Assembly (NCBI RefSeq): GCF_016918565.1
Contig: NZ_JAFFQD010000034.1
Span: 1 to 58,135 of the forward strand
Reading direction: 5' to 3'
Length of the DNA: 58,135 nucleotides
Source of the DNA: Desulfogranum marinum
GTDB taxonomy: Bacteria; Desulfobacterota; Desulfobulbia; Desulfobulbales; Desulfobulbaceae
The notes under the pieces were generated by a model. That model was not told the DNA's origin, ran no database searches, and saw only the letters and a list, made by a program, of their open reading frames with translations. The position numbers were made by a program, and so were the translations under genes. Positions 26,401 through 34,824 of this stretch are shown one piece after another (positions within the stretch are counted from its first letter, which is position 1; each line of letters opens with the position of its first letter).

Positions 26401-27717
26401 TTAAAAGGGCTGGCCAAACATGACCCACATGTTTGTTCCTTCGTCTGATACTGCTACATCAAGTCTGGCTACTGAGCCGGCAAACAAACAGCGGAGGCCA
26501 ACCCCTGCGTCTACATTCCAGTCTTGAAATAATTCTGAGAGATCATATTCATTGGCCACTCTGCCTCCTTCGACAAAGCCAACCAGCTGCATCCAGTCGC
26601 TTTGCAGAAAGCGTAACCACGAGATGTTGCCCAGAGGGTTCCAATCCAGAGTGTATCTGTATTCAGCAGTGGTGTAAATCACTGAACGGTCATTAAATCT
26701 GTCTTGTGGAAAGCCGCGCATCCGGTAAAAACCACCCAGGCTTGCTCCTTCATAAAAGGGTGGTCGGTTGCTCACTGTGGTAATACCGTCTGCATTGGTT
26801 GTTTCCTCCCAGCTGGGTGCATCGCCGGTCCAGAAGTTTAGGGCTATAATACGTTGTCTGGCATACTCTGAGGGGCCAAGAGAAAAATATTTGCTCGCTT
26901 CAAACTCTATAAATGTCCAGTCGTCCGGCGATTCAAGCCACCCAAAATCATGGGTAACAGACAGGTATTGTGAGCTCCCCATGGACGGATTAGTGGGGAA
27001 GTCTGTGTTATCATAGCTAACAGCTAGCTGAACAGGGTGGGTGGTTGCTTCAAGTTCCCCCTGGTCTGTGTCAAAGCTGCGATAACGATTATATTGTCTG
27101 AGCAGGAGAGTTGTGATACCGTTTTCCATCGGGTTCCATGCTTCACCACCCACCGGCGTTGACTGCAGCAGGCCGTTTTTTAACTTGTAGGTGACCATTC
27201 CTCTATCCTGACCGCTTCCCAAGGGAAGAACGTACTCGAGCCTAAAGTCGGTCCAGTTGTCATACCCCTTTTCTTCAATATAAGCATCTTTATCAGAGTC
27301 GTTACTGCCCGGCCGGGTTTGCCCCTCTTCAAAAAAAGGTGCACTATAGCCTCGCTGCCGCGGATAGTGACCGACCATTCCCTGTGCGCCGAAAAACAAT
27401 CGCTGTGACCAGGAGGGCCTGTAGTCCCACATGCCGAGAAACAAACCGACTGCGGAATCAAAGCTACCAAATGCGGTTGAGCCCAGCAGCAATTGATCCT
27501 GGCCATAGCCTTTCATCATGCCGCCGACACCGATCGTGGTTCCCATGGAATCCGAAGAAAAAGCATAGGGTAAGATGAGGGTAGATTGCTGCTTTTTTGG
27601 GTTTTCATCGCGGATGGTCGTGTTTTTTACCGAGGTCATGGGTTTGGCCTGAAGGGTTGTGACCAGGATGGTTGGAAGGCAGAGTGCGAGCAGCAACGTT
27701 TTATTGAAAAGGTTCAT
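26401..27717 (-). CDS. POTRA-less Omp85-family outer-membrane barrel
   Basis: A 438-residue protein with a signal peptide (about 1-24, cut after LQA). A short linker leads straight into a beta-barrel of the bacterial surface antigen (Omp85/TamA C-terminal) family. The L6 signature is RMRGF (332-336, in LGGFYRMRGFPQDRF). The C-terminal strand ends in FGQPF with a terminal Phe, as expected for BAM substrates. There is no room for POTRA domains, so this belongs to the barrel-only Omp85 group, whose functions are mostly unknown. It is the first gene of the six-gene operon. Its location suggests the outer-membrane component of the neighbouring ABC system. Confidence 0.85.
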   Translation of the reverse strand: MNLFNKTLLLALCLPTILVTTLQAKPMTSVKNTTIRDENPKKQQSTLILPYAFSSDSMGTTIGVGGMMKGYGQDQLLLGSTAFGSFDSAVGLFLGMWDYRPSWSQRLFFGAQGMVGHYPRQRGYSAPFFEEGQTRPGSNDSDKDAYIEEKGYDNWTDFRLEYVLPLGSGQDRGMVTYKLKNGLLQSTPVGGEAWNPMENGITTLLLRQYNRYRSFDTDQGELEATTHPVQLAVSYDNTDFPTNPSMGSSQYLSVTHDFGWLESPDDWTFIEFEASKYFSLGPSEYARQRIIALNFWTGDAPSWEETTNADGITTVSNRPPFYEGASLGGFYRMRGFPQDRFNDRSVIYTTAEYRYTLDWNPLGNISWLRFLQSDWMQLVGFVEGGRVANEYDLSELFQDWNVDAGVGLRCLFAGSVARLDVAVSDEGTNMWVMFGQPF

Positions 27718-27852
27718 GAAAGCATATCCTTAAATTGGCATTTTCTATAAAAGTAGGTACTGTCTGAAGGGTAGCATTTTCATCGAAATATGGCTACTTT
27801 TCACTGCGTTGAATTGAGAAAAATTATTTATACTAGTGTTGGATAGAAAAAT

Positions 27853-28773
27853 ATGAAAATATTCCTTGCAAGGCCACGCGGATTTTGTGCAGGCGTCAAC
27901 CGGGCAATTGCCATTGTAAATAAAGCTCTTGAGCGTCATGGAGCCCCGGTGTTTGTTCTCCACGAGATAGTACATAATAGCCATGTTATTGATGAGTTGC
28001 GAACTAAAGGGGCTGTTTTTGTTGAGCGACTTGAAGACATCCCCCAAGGTGCGGTTGCTATTTTCAGCGCCCATGGTGTTTCTCCAGCGGTTGAAGAAAA
28101 AGCCGTCAAGCTTGGCCTGCGGAGTATTGATGCTACCTGTCCCTTGGTGGCAACGGTTCATCGAAGGGTAAGCAGGCTCAATAAAATAGGATATGATGTC
28201 CTGGTTATAGGGCACAAGGGACATCCTGAGGTGGAGGGTACTTGCGGCCATGCCACCGGTAATGTGCATGTCGTTTCGACGGTCGAGGAAGTTGCTGAAG
28301 TTGTCGTGGCTGATGAGAGTATGGTCGGGTATGTCACTCAAACCACCTTGAGTGTGGATGACACCAAAGATATTTTTGAAGCCATCCACAAGCGATTTCC
28401 ACTCAGCAGTGCTCCTGAACGTTCAGATATCTGCTATGCAACCACAAATCGGCAGCATGCGGTCCGTAAGTTGGCGGAAAAGGTGGATGTGGTGCTGGTC
28501 GTTGGCTCAAAGAACAGCTCAAATTCAAACAGATTGAGGGAGGTTGCCCAGTTGCAGGGAACTCCTGCCTATCTCATCGATCATGCCGGTGAGATAGCGT
28601 CAGAATGGCTGGCTGGTGTTGAGCGAGTCGGTATTACGGCCGGTGCTTCAGCTCCTGAACATCTGGTCACGGAGGTTATTCAGCATTTGGCTGGTGAGGA
28701 AGATGTCCCTGTTACCGAGCTGGAAGGAGAGGAGGAGAATATACGTTTCCAGATCCCGGATCTTGACGTTTAG
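27853..28773 (+). CDS. ispH: 4-hydroxy-3-methylbut-2-enyl diphosphate reductase
   Basis: IspH catalyses the last step of the methylerythritol phosphate pathway to IPP and DMAPP using an oxygen-sensitive 4Fe-4S cluster. The 306-residue protein has the three cluster Cys in conserved surroundings: RGFCAGVNRAI (Cys12), DATCPLVATVH (about 97) and SDICYATTNRQ (about 196). It also has the substrate-site His in FVLHEIVHNSHV and HGVSP, and the TQTTLS motif. It is divergent from the Omp85 operon and overlaps the next gene's 3' end by 4 bp (convergent). Its product pathway feeds the polyprenyl synthase at 34.8 kb. Confidence 0.97.
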   Translation: MKIFLARPRGFCAGVNRAIAIVNKALERHGAPVFVLHEIVHNSHVIDELRTKGAVFVERLEDIPQGAVAIFSAHGVSPAVEEKAVKLGLRSIDATCPLVATVHRRVSRLNKIGYDVLVIGHKGHPEVEGTCGHATGNVHVVSTVEEVAEVVVADESMVGYVTQTTLSVDDTKDIFEAIHKRFPLSSAPERSDICYATTNRQHAVRKLAEKVDVVLVVGSKNSSNSNRLREVAQLQGTPAYLIDHAGEIASEWLAGVERVGITAGASAPEHLVTEVIQHLAGEEDVPVTELEGEEENIRFQIPDLDV

Positions 28774-29561
28774 TGAAAAAATGATGATCGAATTTCGTTG
28801 CTCATATCCTGAAAGGTGCAGGCAGGAAGGTGGTACTCCTGCACAAGCCGGAGCAGCAGATCAAGAAAAGCAAAGCCCTGTCGGTTCATCAGCTGGTGAT
28901 GCAGCATAATTCCCATGATCCCTGAATCGGCTGCCTGGTTTATTTCTGCATACAGTGCTTCCCACGATGTTGCAGCGTCCTGTTCTTTACGGGTATGCAG
29001 GTCTATGTTTATTTGTATATCCGGCAGTTCCGCAGGTGGAAGCGGCGCTGCTTTTTTAGATCGTGAAACTGCGTAAAATCGCTGTTCCGCAAGTGTCTCC
29101 AATGTGTGCGAGGAGCATCGGTTCCATGGCGGCGTAAACGCGGGGTGGAAGGCCTCTCCCAGCAGGTTTGCCAGTTTATTTTTGCCGTTTACTATATCCT
29201 GTTTCACTTCGTTTTTAGTTCGGGAACGGCCAAATTCCGCCTTTTTGCCGGCCTGCTCATGGTTGGTGTGGCTGTATCCATGCTGGTGCCAGCACCATTG
29301 GCTACTTTGCGGTTGGTACTGCTGGTAGTGAGACCAGGTAGCACTATCGATCCAGGTGGGGACTACCGCAAGGCAAAGCGGTATACGGTGGGTGAGAAAA
29401 AGCTCCATCAGCGGATGAAAGAGCGGATCTGTTTTTCCACCGATATCATCTGCACGAAAAAAAATAGGCGTGTCTTTATAGGCTGAGAGAATTGTACGCA
29501 GGCTTTTTTCGGTGTTCAGCGGAAGAGGGGCTGTCCAAAGCGGTGCCGGGAGATTTTTCAT
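28770..29561 (-). CDS. Polysaccharide deacetylase-like protein
   Basis: A 263-residue cytoplasmic protein with NodB-like features. FFRADDIGGK (about 34-43) would carry the catalytic/metal Asp pair. WHQHGYSHTNH (about 90-100) supplies the metal-binding His, FTPPWNR the substrate-groove motif, and LHHQLM a late His. This resembles polysaccharide deacetylases and the DUF2334 relatives found with glycosyltransferases. The substrate is not known. Its start overlaps the stop of the upstream glycosyltransferase gene by 4 bp (29558-29561), so it probably acts on the glycan that enzyme builds. Confidence 0.8.
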   Translation of the reverse strand: MKNLPAPLWTAPLPLNTEKSLRTILSAYKDTPIFFRADDIGGKTDPLFHPLMELFLTHRIPLCLAVVPTWIDSATWSHYQQYQPQSSQWCWHQHGYSHTNHEQAGKKAEFGRSRTKNEVKQDIVNGKNKLANLLGEAFHPAFTPPWNRCSSHTLETLAEQRFYAVSRSKKAAPLPPAELPDIQINIDLHTRKEQDAATSWEALYAEINQAADSGIMGIMLHHQLMNRQGFAFLDLLLRLVQEYHLPACTFQDMSNEIRSSFFH

Positions 29562-30709
29562 AGGGTTTCTTTTTTGCCTTTGGCCATTGCCAGTAATGTT
29601 TGCGCTGTCTGGTTAGCTCCGTCCATTGCCGGTTGTTTTGACGGGGACGATGGAACGTGCAAGGCCTCGTGCATGTGGTGGGCAAGAACAGGCGGCAGCA
29701 GATCCTTTGCCTCAAGCAGGGTGATTGGCACATAGTGTTGGAGCCGTTCAGCACGGAGTCGTTGCTCATGGTTTTGGTTGAAAGGATAAATGAGCGCTGG
29801 ACAACCGGCTGCAACCACATCCATGGTGGTGTTATAGCCGCCCATGGAAACAGAGAGGGCTGCTTGTCGAAGCGCTGCAGGCAGGTCATCACAGAAGGTG
29901 GCTATCCGGGCATGGTCGCCCGCCAGTTTTATCAACCTCTGTTGCTTCTCCTGTTCCAGATACGGTCCTGTGTAGAGGTTCAGGATGGATGGAGATTGAC
30001 TCGCAAGGAGCGTATGCGCCTTGAGTGTTGCTTCCAACAAGGCATAGCCAACACTTCCGCCGCCGGCACTGGCAACTATCAGAGGCAGGGCCGGCGTTGT
30101 TTTCTGTACGCTTTTTTCTTGCTTGGGCGGGCGATGCACATACCCAGTATAAACAGTTTGTATCTTGAGATCGGCCATTCGGCTGAAGGTTTCGTTCAGG
30201 CGGATGACAGCAGGGTCGCTGTGGATGAGCAGCAAATCAAAAAAATGGTTGAGCCTTTCCACTGCCCGTCGCTCAAATTTCACTCGGTTGTCTCTTTCCA
30301 CAAGTATATCACGAACGCTTGAAGCTATGAGGCAGGAAGGAAGTTCCTGTTTCGCCTGCTCGAGCAGTGGGGCAATTTCAAAATGAAAACCATTTCTGCC
30401 AAAGGGGTAAAGCTCTATGAGGAGGATATCCGGTTGGACTTCACGCAAGCAATTACCGATAATTTTTTGCCGCTGCTTTTTAATTTTCTCAAGTGGTTCA
30501 CCGGTGGGGGGGGAGAGGGTGGAAAAGGTAGCGTCCATCATCAGCGGTGGGAGCTGAACAGTGGTGACATGCTCAGGAGGGGCCAAGTTTATCTCTGCGC
30601 CACCAATAAGCAGGGTGATCTGGTGTCCTTTTAAAGCCTTGAGTATCTCAAAAGTTCGGACAAGATGGCCAATACCGAGCACATGTTGGCAGTATACTAA
30701 AATACGCAT
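29558..30709 (-). CDS. Predicted glycosyltransferase (COG4671/MurG-like)
   Basis: A 383-residue GT-B-fold protein. The N-terminal motif MRILVYCQHVLGIGHLVRT and the C-terminal LSVSMGGYNTTMDVVAAGCPALIYPF define the 'predicted glycosyl transferase' group related to MurG. ASAGGGSVGY (near 215) is the nucleotide-sugar loop. It is homologous to the protein at 45.6 kb (same GLGH and SMGGYNT motifs). It lies 6 nt after the histidine phosphatase gene and overlaps the deacetylase gene, forming a compact glycan module. Acceptor and donor are unknown. Confidence 0.85.
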   Translation of the reverse strand: MRILVYCQHVLGIGHLVRTFEILKALKGHQITLLIGGAEINLAPPEHVTTVQLPPLMMDATFSTLSPPTGEPLEKIKKQRQKIIGNCLREVQPDILLIELYPFGRNGFHFEIAPLLEQAKQELPSCLIASSVRDILVERDNRVKFERRAVERLNHFFDLLLIHSDPAVIRLNETFSRMADLKIQTVYTGYVHRPPKQEKSVQKTTPALPLIVASAGGGSVGYALLEATLKAHTLLASQSPSILNLYTGPYLEQEKQQRLIKLAGDHARIATFCDDLPAALRQAALSVSMGGYNTTMDVVAAGCPALIYPFNQNHEQRLRAERLQHYVPITLLEAKDLLPPVLAHHMHEALHVPSSPSKQPAMDGANQTAQTLLAMAKGKKETL

Positions 30710-30715
30710 GGTGCT

Positions 30716-31333
30716 TCAGGCTGAAAGTGGTAAATGATTAAGGTGGGTAAGGGCAAGCGCTGAATTATGCATTGCAAGGATGTGAAGGTGGTATTTTTTG
30801 AGAATAGTCGGTTCTTCAGGCAAAAAGGCGCGGCCGCAAAGGTGATAGAGTAAACATTTTATAACGCCTTCGTGACACACGATAAGCATTCGCTGCCCTG
30901 GCCAGGTTTGGCTTGCTTGATTGAGCGCTTCTAAGCTGCGCTTGAGAACTGTTTGGCGTGATTCTCCTCCTGGGGGCCGGAATTGCCATCCCTTTTTTTG
31001 AGCTACTTTGAGAAGAGCCTTGTCCTGTTGTTTGATTTCGGCCAAGGTAAGCCCTGTCCATGCACCCCAATCTTGTTCTCTGAGAAGACCGTCAGTACTG
31101 CAGGGAATGTGCAATTGTTGATTGATAATTGCGGCAGTGTCTTTGGCTCGACCCAGGTCACTGGAGATGATTCGCTGCCACCCCAAGGCCCCCAGCGTTT
31201 CTCCCCATGTCTCGGCCATTGCTCTTCCTCTGGAGGAAAGAGGGCTGTCCAGTTGTCCCTGGATTTTTTTTTCTTCGTTCCAGAGCGTCATGGAATGTCG
31301 AATTAAACCTATTTGTGTGGAATCAGTTTTCAT
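30716..31333 (-). CDS. Histidine phosphatase (phosphoglycerate mutase superfamily)
   Basis: A 205-residue protein with the phospho-His motif LIRHSMTLWNEEKKIQGQ (His about 12; the usual RHG is RHS), the acid/base Glu region LREQDWGAWTGL, and the second catalytic His in VCHEGVIKCLL. Length and motifs fit the small-molecule phosphatase/cobC branch, and the substrate cannot be told. It overlaps the upstream glycosyltransferase gene by 4 bp (31330-31333), suggesting a role in sugar-phosphate or nucleotide-sugar supply for this cluster. Confidence 0.88.
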   Translation of the reverse strand: MKTDSTQIGLIRHSMTLWNEEKKIQGQLDSPLSSRGRAMAETWGETLGALGWQRIISSDLGRAKDTAAIINQQLHIPCSTDGLLREQDWGAWTGLTLAEIKQQDKALLKVAQKKGWQFRPPGGESRQTVLKRSLEALNQASQTWPGQRMLIVCHEGVIKCLLYHLCGRAFLPEEPTILKKYHLHILAMHNSALALTHLNHLPLSA

Positions 31334-32466
31334 GGCGAAGCAAGATGTGGATGGTTTTGCCGGACAACATCCTGGATGCGGGAGCCCATTGTTCCATAAT
31401 TTTTTTCTTTATCATGATGTTGCCTGACGCGCTGAGCAGCATATTTACCCATCTGTCGGCGCAGCTGCTGGTTTGTCAGCAGGGTTTTGATATTGGCTGT
31501 AAACGCATTTTTGTCGGTGACCGGAGAAAGTAAGCCGCTTTTTTTATGGATCACCACTTCTGGAATTCCACCATTGTCGCAGGCTACAACAGGCAGACCA
31601 CACGACTGTGCTTCTAAAAATACCATGCCCAGCGATTCGCGAAAACCGGGAAAGGCGAAAATGTCACCTCCGGAATAGACTTGATACATCTGCTCGTGTT
31701 TGAACGCGCCTGTAAAAACGACGCTATCAGCCAGGTGCTGTCGTGCCAATTGGTGCAGGTACTGTTTCTGCGGGCCATCTCCTGTAATGACGAGTTGAAA
31801 TGAAAAACCTTGTTTACGAAGCTTGCCGCAGCATTCAATCACCCAGGCTATCCCCTTACTCTTGACATCGGCGCGAAACATGGCCGCTGTTAGAATAACG
31901 GGCATTTTGTTGGTTTGCCACTGTGTATGCATTTTGTGCCGGGAATCTCTATCAAAACGAAAACGTGCCGGTTCTAAACCAGGCTTCACATAGGTTAGTC
32001 GATGCGGGGGCACTATCCTTTGCAGGTCGACCAGGTTGTGATAGCGATCGCTGATATGGAGATCTGCCTGTAATAATGCTTTTTTGTTGAGGATAAAGCC
32101 TGGGATGGTGTGGAACTGTCTGCGAAATTTTGTGGCATAACTCCCCTGGCAGATAATATAGGGCAGACCGAGCTTTTTAGTAACCGTCGGCCCAACGATA
32201 TCAGGCGCTTTATAGTAGCAATGATAGGTGAGCCAGCAATCCACCGGTTCTTTTTGTAAACGGTGGATAATTTTTTTTATTTCGATAAGGGCTTGGAGGA
32301 TATGGCTGGGGTTCCAGTAGATCCAGCGGCATCGCAATTTGCTGACAATAAAAACCTGGTGGCCTTGGCTACATAAGCTTGCATATATACCTCTGCCTAT
32401 CATCTGGTCCCCTGAAGGCGTGGGATGATCCAGCGGTTTAAATGGTGCGTAAAAAGCAATGCGCAT
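31330..32466 (-). CDS. Glycosyltransferase family 4 protein
   Basis: A 378-residue GT-B enzyme of the GT4 type. The C-terminal half has LVITGDGPQKQYL, FTGAFKHEQMYQVYSGGDIFAFPG and the E-x7-E motif ESLGMVFLEAQSCGLPVV followed by NGGIPEVV, which bind the nucleotide sugar. The N-terminal acceptor domain begins MRIAFYAPFKPLDHPTPSGD. It is probably involved in lipopolysaccharide, exopolysaccharide or glycolipid synthesis. It lies 145 bp downstream of another GT4 gene, with a fragment of repeat family 1 in between. Confidence 0.9.
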   Translation of the reverse strand: MRIAFYAPFKPLDHPTPSGDQMIGRGIYASLCSQGHQVFIVSKLRCRWIYWNPSHILQALIEIKKIIHRLQKEPVDCWLTYHCYYKAPDIVGPTVTKKLGLPYIICQGSYATKFRRQFHTIPGFILNKKALLQADLHISDRYHNLVDLQRIVPPHRLTYVKPGLEPARFRFDRDSRHKMHTQWQTNKMPVILTAAMFRADVKSKGIAWVIECCGKLRKQGFSFQLVITGDGPQKQYLHQLARQHLADSVVFTGAFKHEQMYQVYSGGDIFAFPGFRESLGMVFLEAQSCGLPVVACDNGGIPEVVIHKKSGLLSPVTDKNAFTANIKTLLTNQQLRRQMGKYAAQRVRQHHDKEKNYGTMGSRIQDVVRQNHPHLASP

Positions 32467-32564
32467 TACATGTCAGCTCCAGTAAGCAGGCGTAAACCGT
32501 AAATACTACAAAGCGGATAGATTTTAAAAGGTTGTTGCTAAGGTGTTGTACCAAAATAACTGTG

Positions 32565-32610
32565 ACATAACGAAGAGATTGGGCGAAAAGGCAGTCAATC
32601 AACCGGCTCA
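32565..32610 (-). repeat. Dispersed repeat family 1, copy D (fragment)
   Basis: About 46 bp nearly identical to 4088-4133 of copy A, covering one terminal arm and the adjacent CGCCCAATCTCTTCGTTATG block. The rest of the element is missing or too diverged to see. It abuts the stop codon of the GT4 gene at 32612. Confidence 0.8.
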
Positions 32611-32611
32611 T

Positions 32612-33886
32612 TTATTTCGTTACAGACCCTAACTGCGGCATGGCCTCTCTGTACAGTGCTGCCAGTTGTCTAATCAGGGCTTTATTGTCGAAATGGGCTT
32701 GCACATGTTTTTTTCCTTCACGTGTGACGCGGCTACGCAGTTGTGTGTCTTGCAGGATACGTAACAGGGCATCTGCAAGGGCTGTCGAGCTTTTTGCCGG
32801 CACTGCCAAGCCTGTTTGTTCAGTGATTAATATCTCAGGCAGGGCCGAAATATCAGTACCCACTGCAGGAACCCCCATTGCCAGGCTCTCGACCAGGACA
32901 TTGGGAATACCGTCCCTATCACCATTTTTAGCAATTTTGCACCCAAGGACAAAAGCATCAGCAGCTTTGAGTTCTTCAATAACATTTGCATGGGGCATGG
33001 TACCAAGCCAGCGAGTTTGCTTGCGCAGGCCGCTTGCGCAGATCTGCTGTATGACCTGCTCTTTGTCGTCTCCATCACCAATTAAGGTGAATGTAAAAGA
33101 GATCCCCTTTTTTTTCAGTAGTTGCAGCGCTTCCAGGATATGGGGAATACCTTTTTTTTCGGTCAGTCGGGCAATGGTGAGAATTTTATAGGGAGGGGCA
33201 GGGGGAGCCTTTTTTACTGTGGCAGTGAAAAGGTCCAGGTCGATTCCATGGTACACGCAGTGGATTGGTGTGGGCGTCTCTTGCGCAAGGGACCGTAGAT
33301 AGTCGACATTGTGCCTGGTACAGGTCATGACCATTGAAGCTAGTTCTATTTTTTCCCGCAGCTGATTAGGGTTTGAGGTGTAGATATCCTTGGCATGCGC
33401 GGTGAAACTAAACGGCAGGCCACTGAGCATACTGGAAAACAGAGCCACCGAAGAGGGGGAGTGGGCAAAGTGTGCGTGCAGGTGGACCACCTCCGGAGAT
33501 TTGGCCAACAGGTGATGGGTCAGGTAGCAGCCCTGCATCAAGTGTTTGAGGGTCCCAAGGCTTCGCGTACGCTCAAACCGTTGCCCTGCTTTTTTGAGTA
33601 CTTCAAGAAAGCGTGCCGGATTGTTGACCGCATACAGGGTTGTCTGCAAAAGTAGCCTCTGAAAATCAAGGAAAAGGTCTGTGGGAAGGTAGTCGACCCT
33701 GGCCTTAATTTGTTTTACCGAATCATGGCAAAAAGACTCCCTTGGCAGGCGCATGGAAAATATCCTGATCGGAATACCAAGTTGTTCGAGCAGGAGTATC
33801 TCGTTGGAGATAAAGGTCTCTGATATGCGGGGGTACCCCTTGAGTATCATACCAAGGGTTGGTGGGGAAAGAGATGGAGCATTCAT
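32612..33886 (-). CDS. Glycosyltransferase family 4 protein (WcaL-like)
   Basis: A 424-residue GT4 enzyme. The start GMILKGYPRISETFISNEI resembles colanic acid/exopolysaccharide transferases, and HLHAHFAHSPSSVAL and FTAHAKDIY mark the acceptor domain. YKILTIARLTEKKGIPHILEA starts the donor domain. The EX7E region is IPNVLVESLAMGVPAVGTDI. It follows the divergent polysaccharide deacetylase gene with only 2 nt between, so both are likely co-transcribed. The last bases border a repeat fragment. Confidence 0.92.
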   Translation of the reverse strand: MNAPSLSPPTLGMILKGYPRISETFISNEILLLEQLGIPIRIFSMRLPRESFCHDSVKQIKARVDYLPTDLFLDFQRLLLQTTLYAVNNPARFLEVLKKAGQRFERTRSLGTLKHLMQGCYLTHHLLAKSPEVVHLHAHFAHSPSSVALFSSMLSGLPFSFTAHAKDIYTSNPNQLREKIELASMVMTCTRHNVDYLRSLAQETPTPIHCVYHGIDLDLFTATVKKAPPAPPYKILTIARLTEKKGIPHILEALQLLKKKGISFTFTLIGDGDDKEQVIQQICASGLRKQTRWLGTMPHANVIEELKAADAFVLGCKIAKNGDRDGIPNVLVESLAMGVPAVGTDISALPEILITEQTGLAVPAKSSTALADALLRILQDTQLRSRVTREGKKHVQAHFDNKALIRQLAALYREAMPQLGSVTK

Positions 33887-33888
33887 AG

Positions 33889-34815
33889 TTATTGTACCAG
33901 ATTGTGGGCGCCCACGATGTCAACTGTCGCAAGCAGCTCCCTGTTACATTGGGTCAGTGCGGCGAGAGTGGCTTTGTTGGGGTGGCCAATACCAATGGCC
34001 GAACCGTTTTTTTGAGCCAGTTGAATCAGTTTTTTAATCTGCTTGCAGATTTTTTTGGGATCATGGTCGTTATCGAGAAAGACATGACGCCGGTTAGTTG
34101 GGATGTTGAGACGTTGAGCTTCGTCCAGTCCTTTTGATTGTGCCGTGGTAAAGGAGTCGATATAAAAGAAGCCCTTTTTTTGCAGTGTTAAGAGTACTGT
34201 TTGCATGGCCTCCCTGTTTTCAGAAAACAGGGACCCCATGTGGTTGTTGGCACCAATGGCATGGGGAACAACGCCAATCAATTGCTCGGTTTTGGTCCGT
34301 AAAAGGACCTTGTCATCTTTCAGATACAGTGCTCCTTCTCCAGGGTTCCATTGTGGATCCTTGGGCTCCATGGGGATATGAACAAGAATATCACTCCCTT
34401 TCTCGTGGGCGATTTGCGCATGCGTGGCAGTAAATGGTGCTAAGGGAAGAAAGGAGTAGGTCAGGTTTAGCTCAAGGGCTAACAGGCGCTCCCCCAATAT
34501 CTGGTGATGGCCCATATCATCGATGATGATTGCAACCTGGGGACGCTTTTTTTGAAGTACGACGTGTTTGCTCTTTGCGGCTGTTACACTAACGGATGCT
34601 TGTTGCTCCGTGTGAGGAGGCGGGTCAGGTTCTTCAAAGACGATGAGCAACGCATTAGGAGCAACCTCCTGCACGTGCGGCAGTTGGGAACTGGGTGCAG
34701 CCTCGGTGGCTACCTGGTCTTTTTTTTGTTGATTACCGCAATTGCTCAAAAGAAGAAGAATAGCCAAGAGGGTAAAGCAGGCAAAAAACCGTTGTAAGGA
34801 AGTGAGAAAAAGCAT
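33889..34815 (-). CDS. Divergent polysaccharide deacetylase (YibQ/DUF610), probable lipoprotein
   Basis: A 308-residue exported protein. The N-terminal hydrophobic segment ends in LLLLSNC-GN, a plausible lipobox with Cys about 26, followed by a low-complexity linker. The domain from about 90 has IIIDDMGHH with the paired Asp, SFLPLAPF, DILVHIPMEP, IGANNHMGS, YIDSFTTAQS and the late IGIGHP His, all features of the YibQ/DUF610 'divergent polysaccharide deacetylase' family in the NodB fold. YibQ family members occur in cell-envelope contexts. Here it lies between the polyprenyl synthase and a GT4 gene. Confidence 0.9.
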   Translation of the reverse strand: MLFLTSLQRFFACFTLLAILLLLSNCGNQQKKDQVATEAAPSSQLPHVQEVAPNALLIVFEEPDPPPHTEQQASVSVTAAKSKHVVLQKKRPQVAIIIDDMGHHQILGERLLALELNLTYSFLPLAPFTATHAQIAHEKGSDILVHIPMEPKDPQWNPGEGALYLKDDKVLLRTKTEQLIGVVPHAIGANNHMGSLFSENREAMQTVLLTLQKKGFFYIDSFTTAQSKGLDEAQRLNIPTNRRHVFLDNDHDPKKICKQIKKLIQLAQKNGSAIGIGHPNKATLAALTQCNRELLATVDIVGAHNLVQ

Positions 34816-34824
34816 TGTGGACGA

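Noticed and set aside
27745-28389. A 214-codon ORF antisense to ispH
   Set aside because: Antisense to a clearly conserved gene; its sequence reads as the complement of IspH codons.
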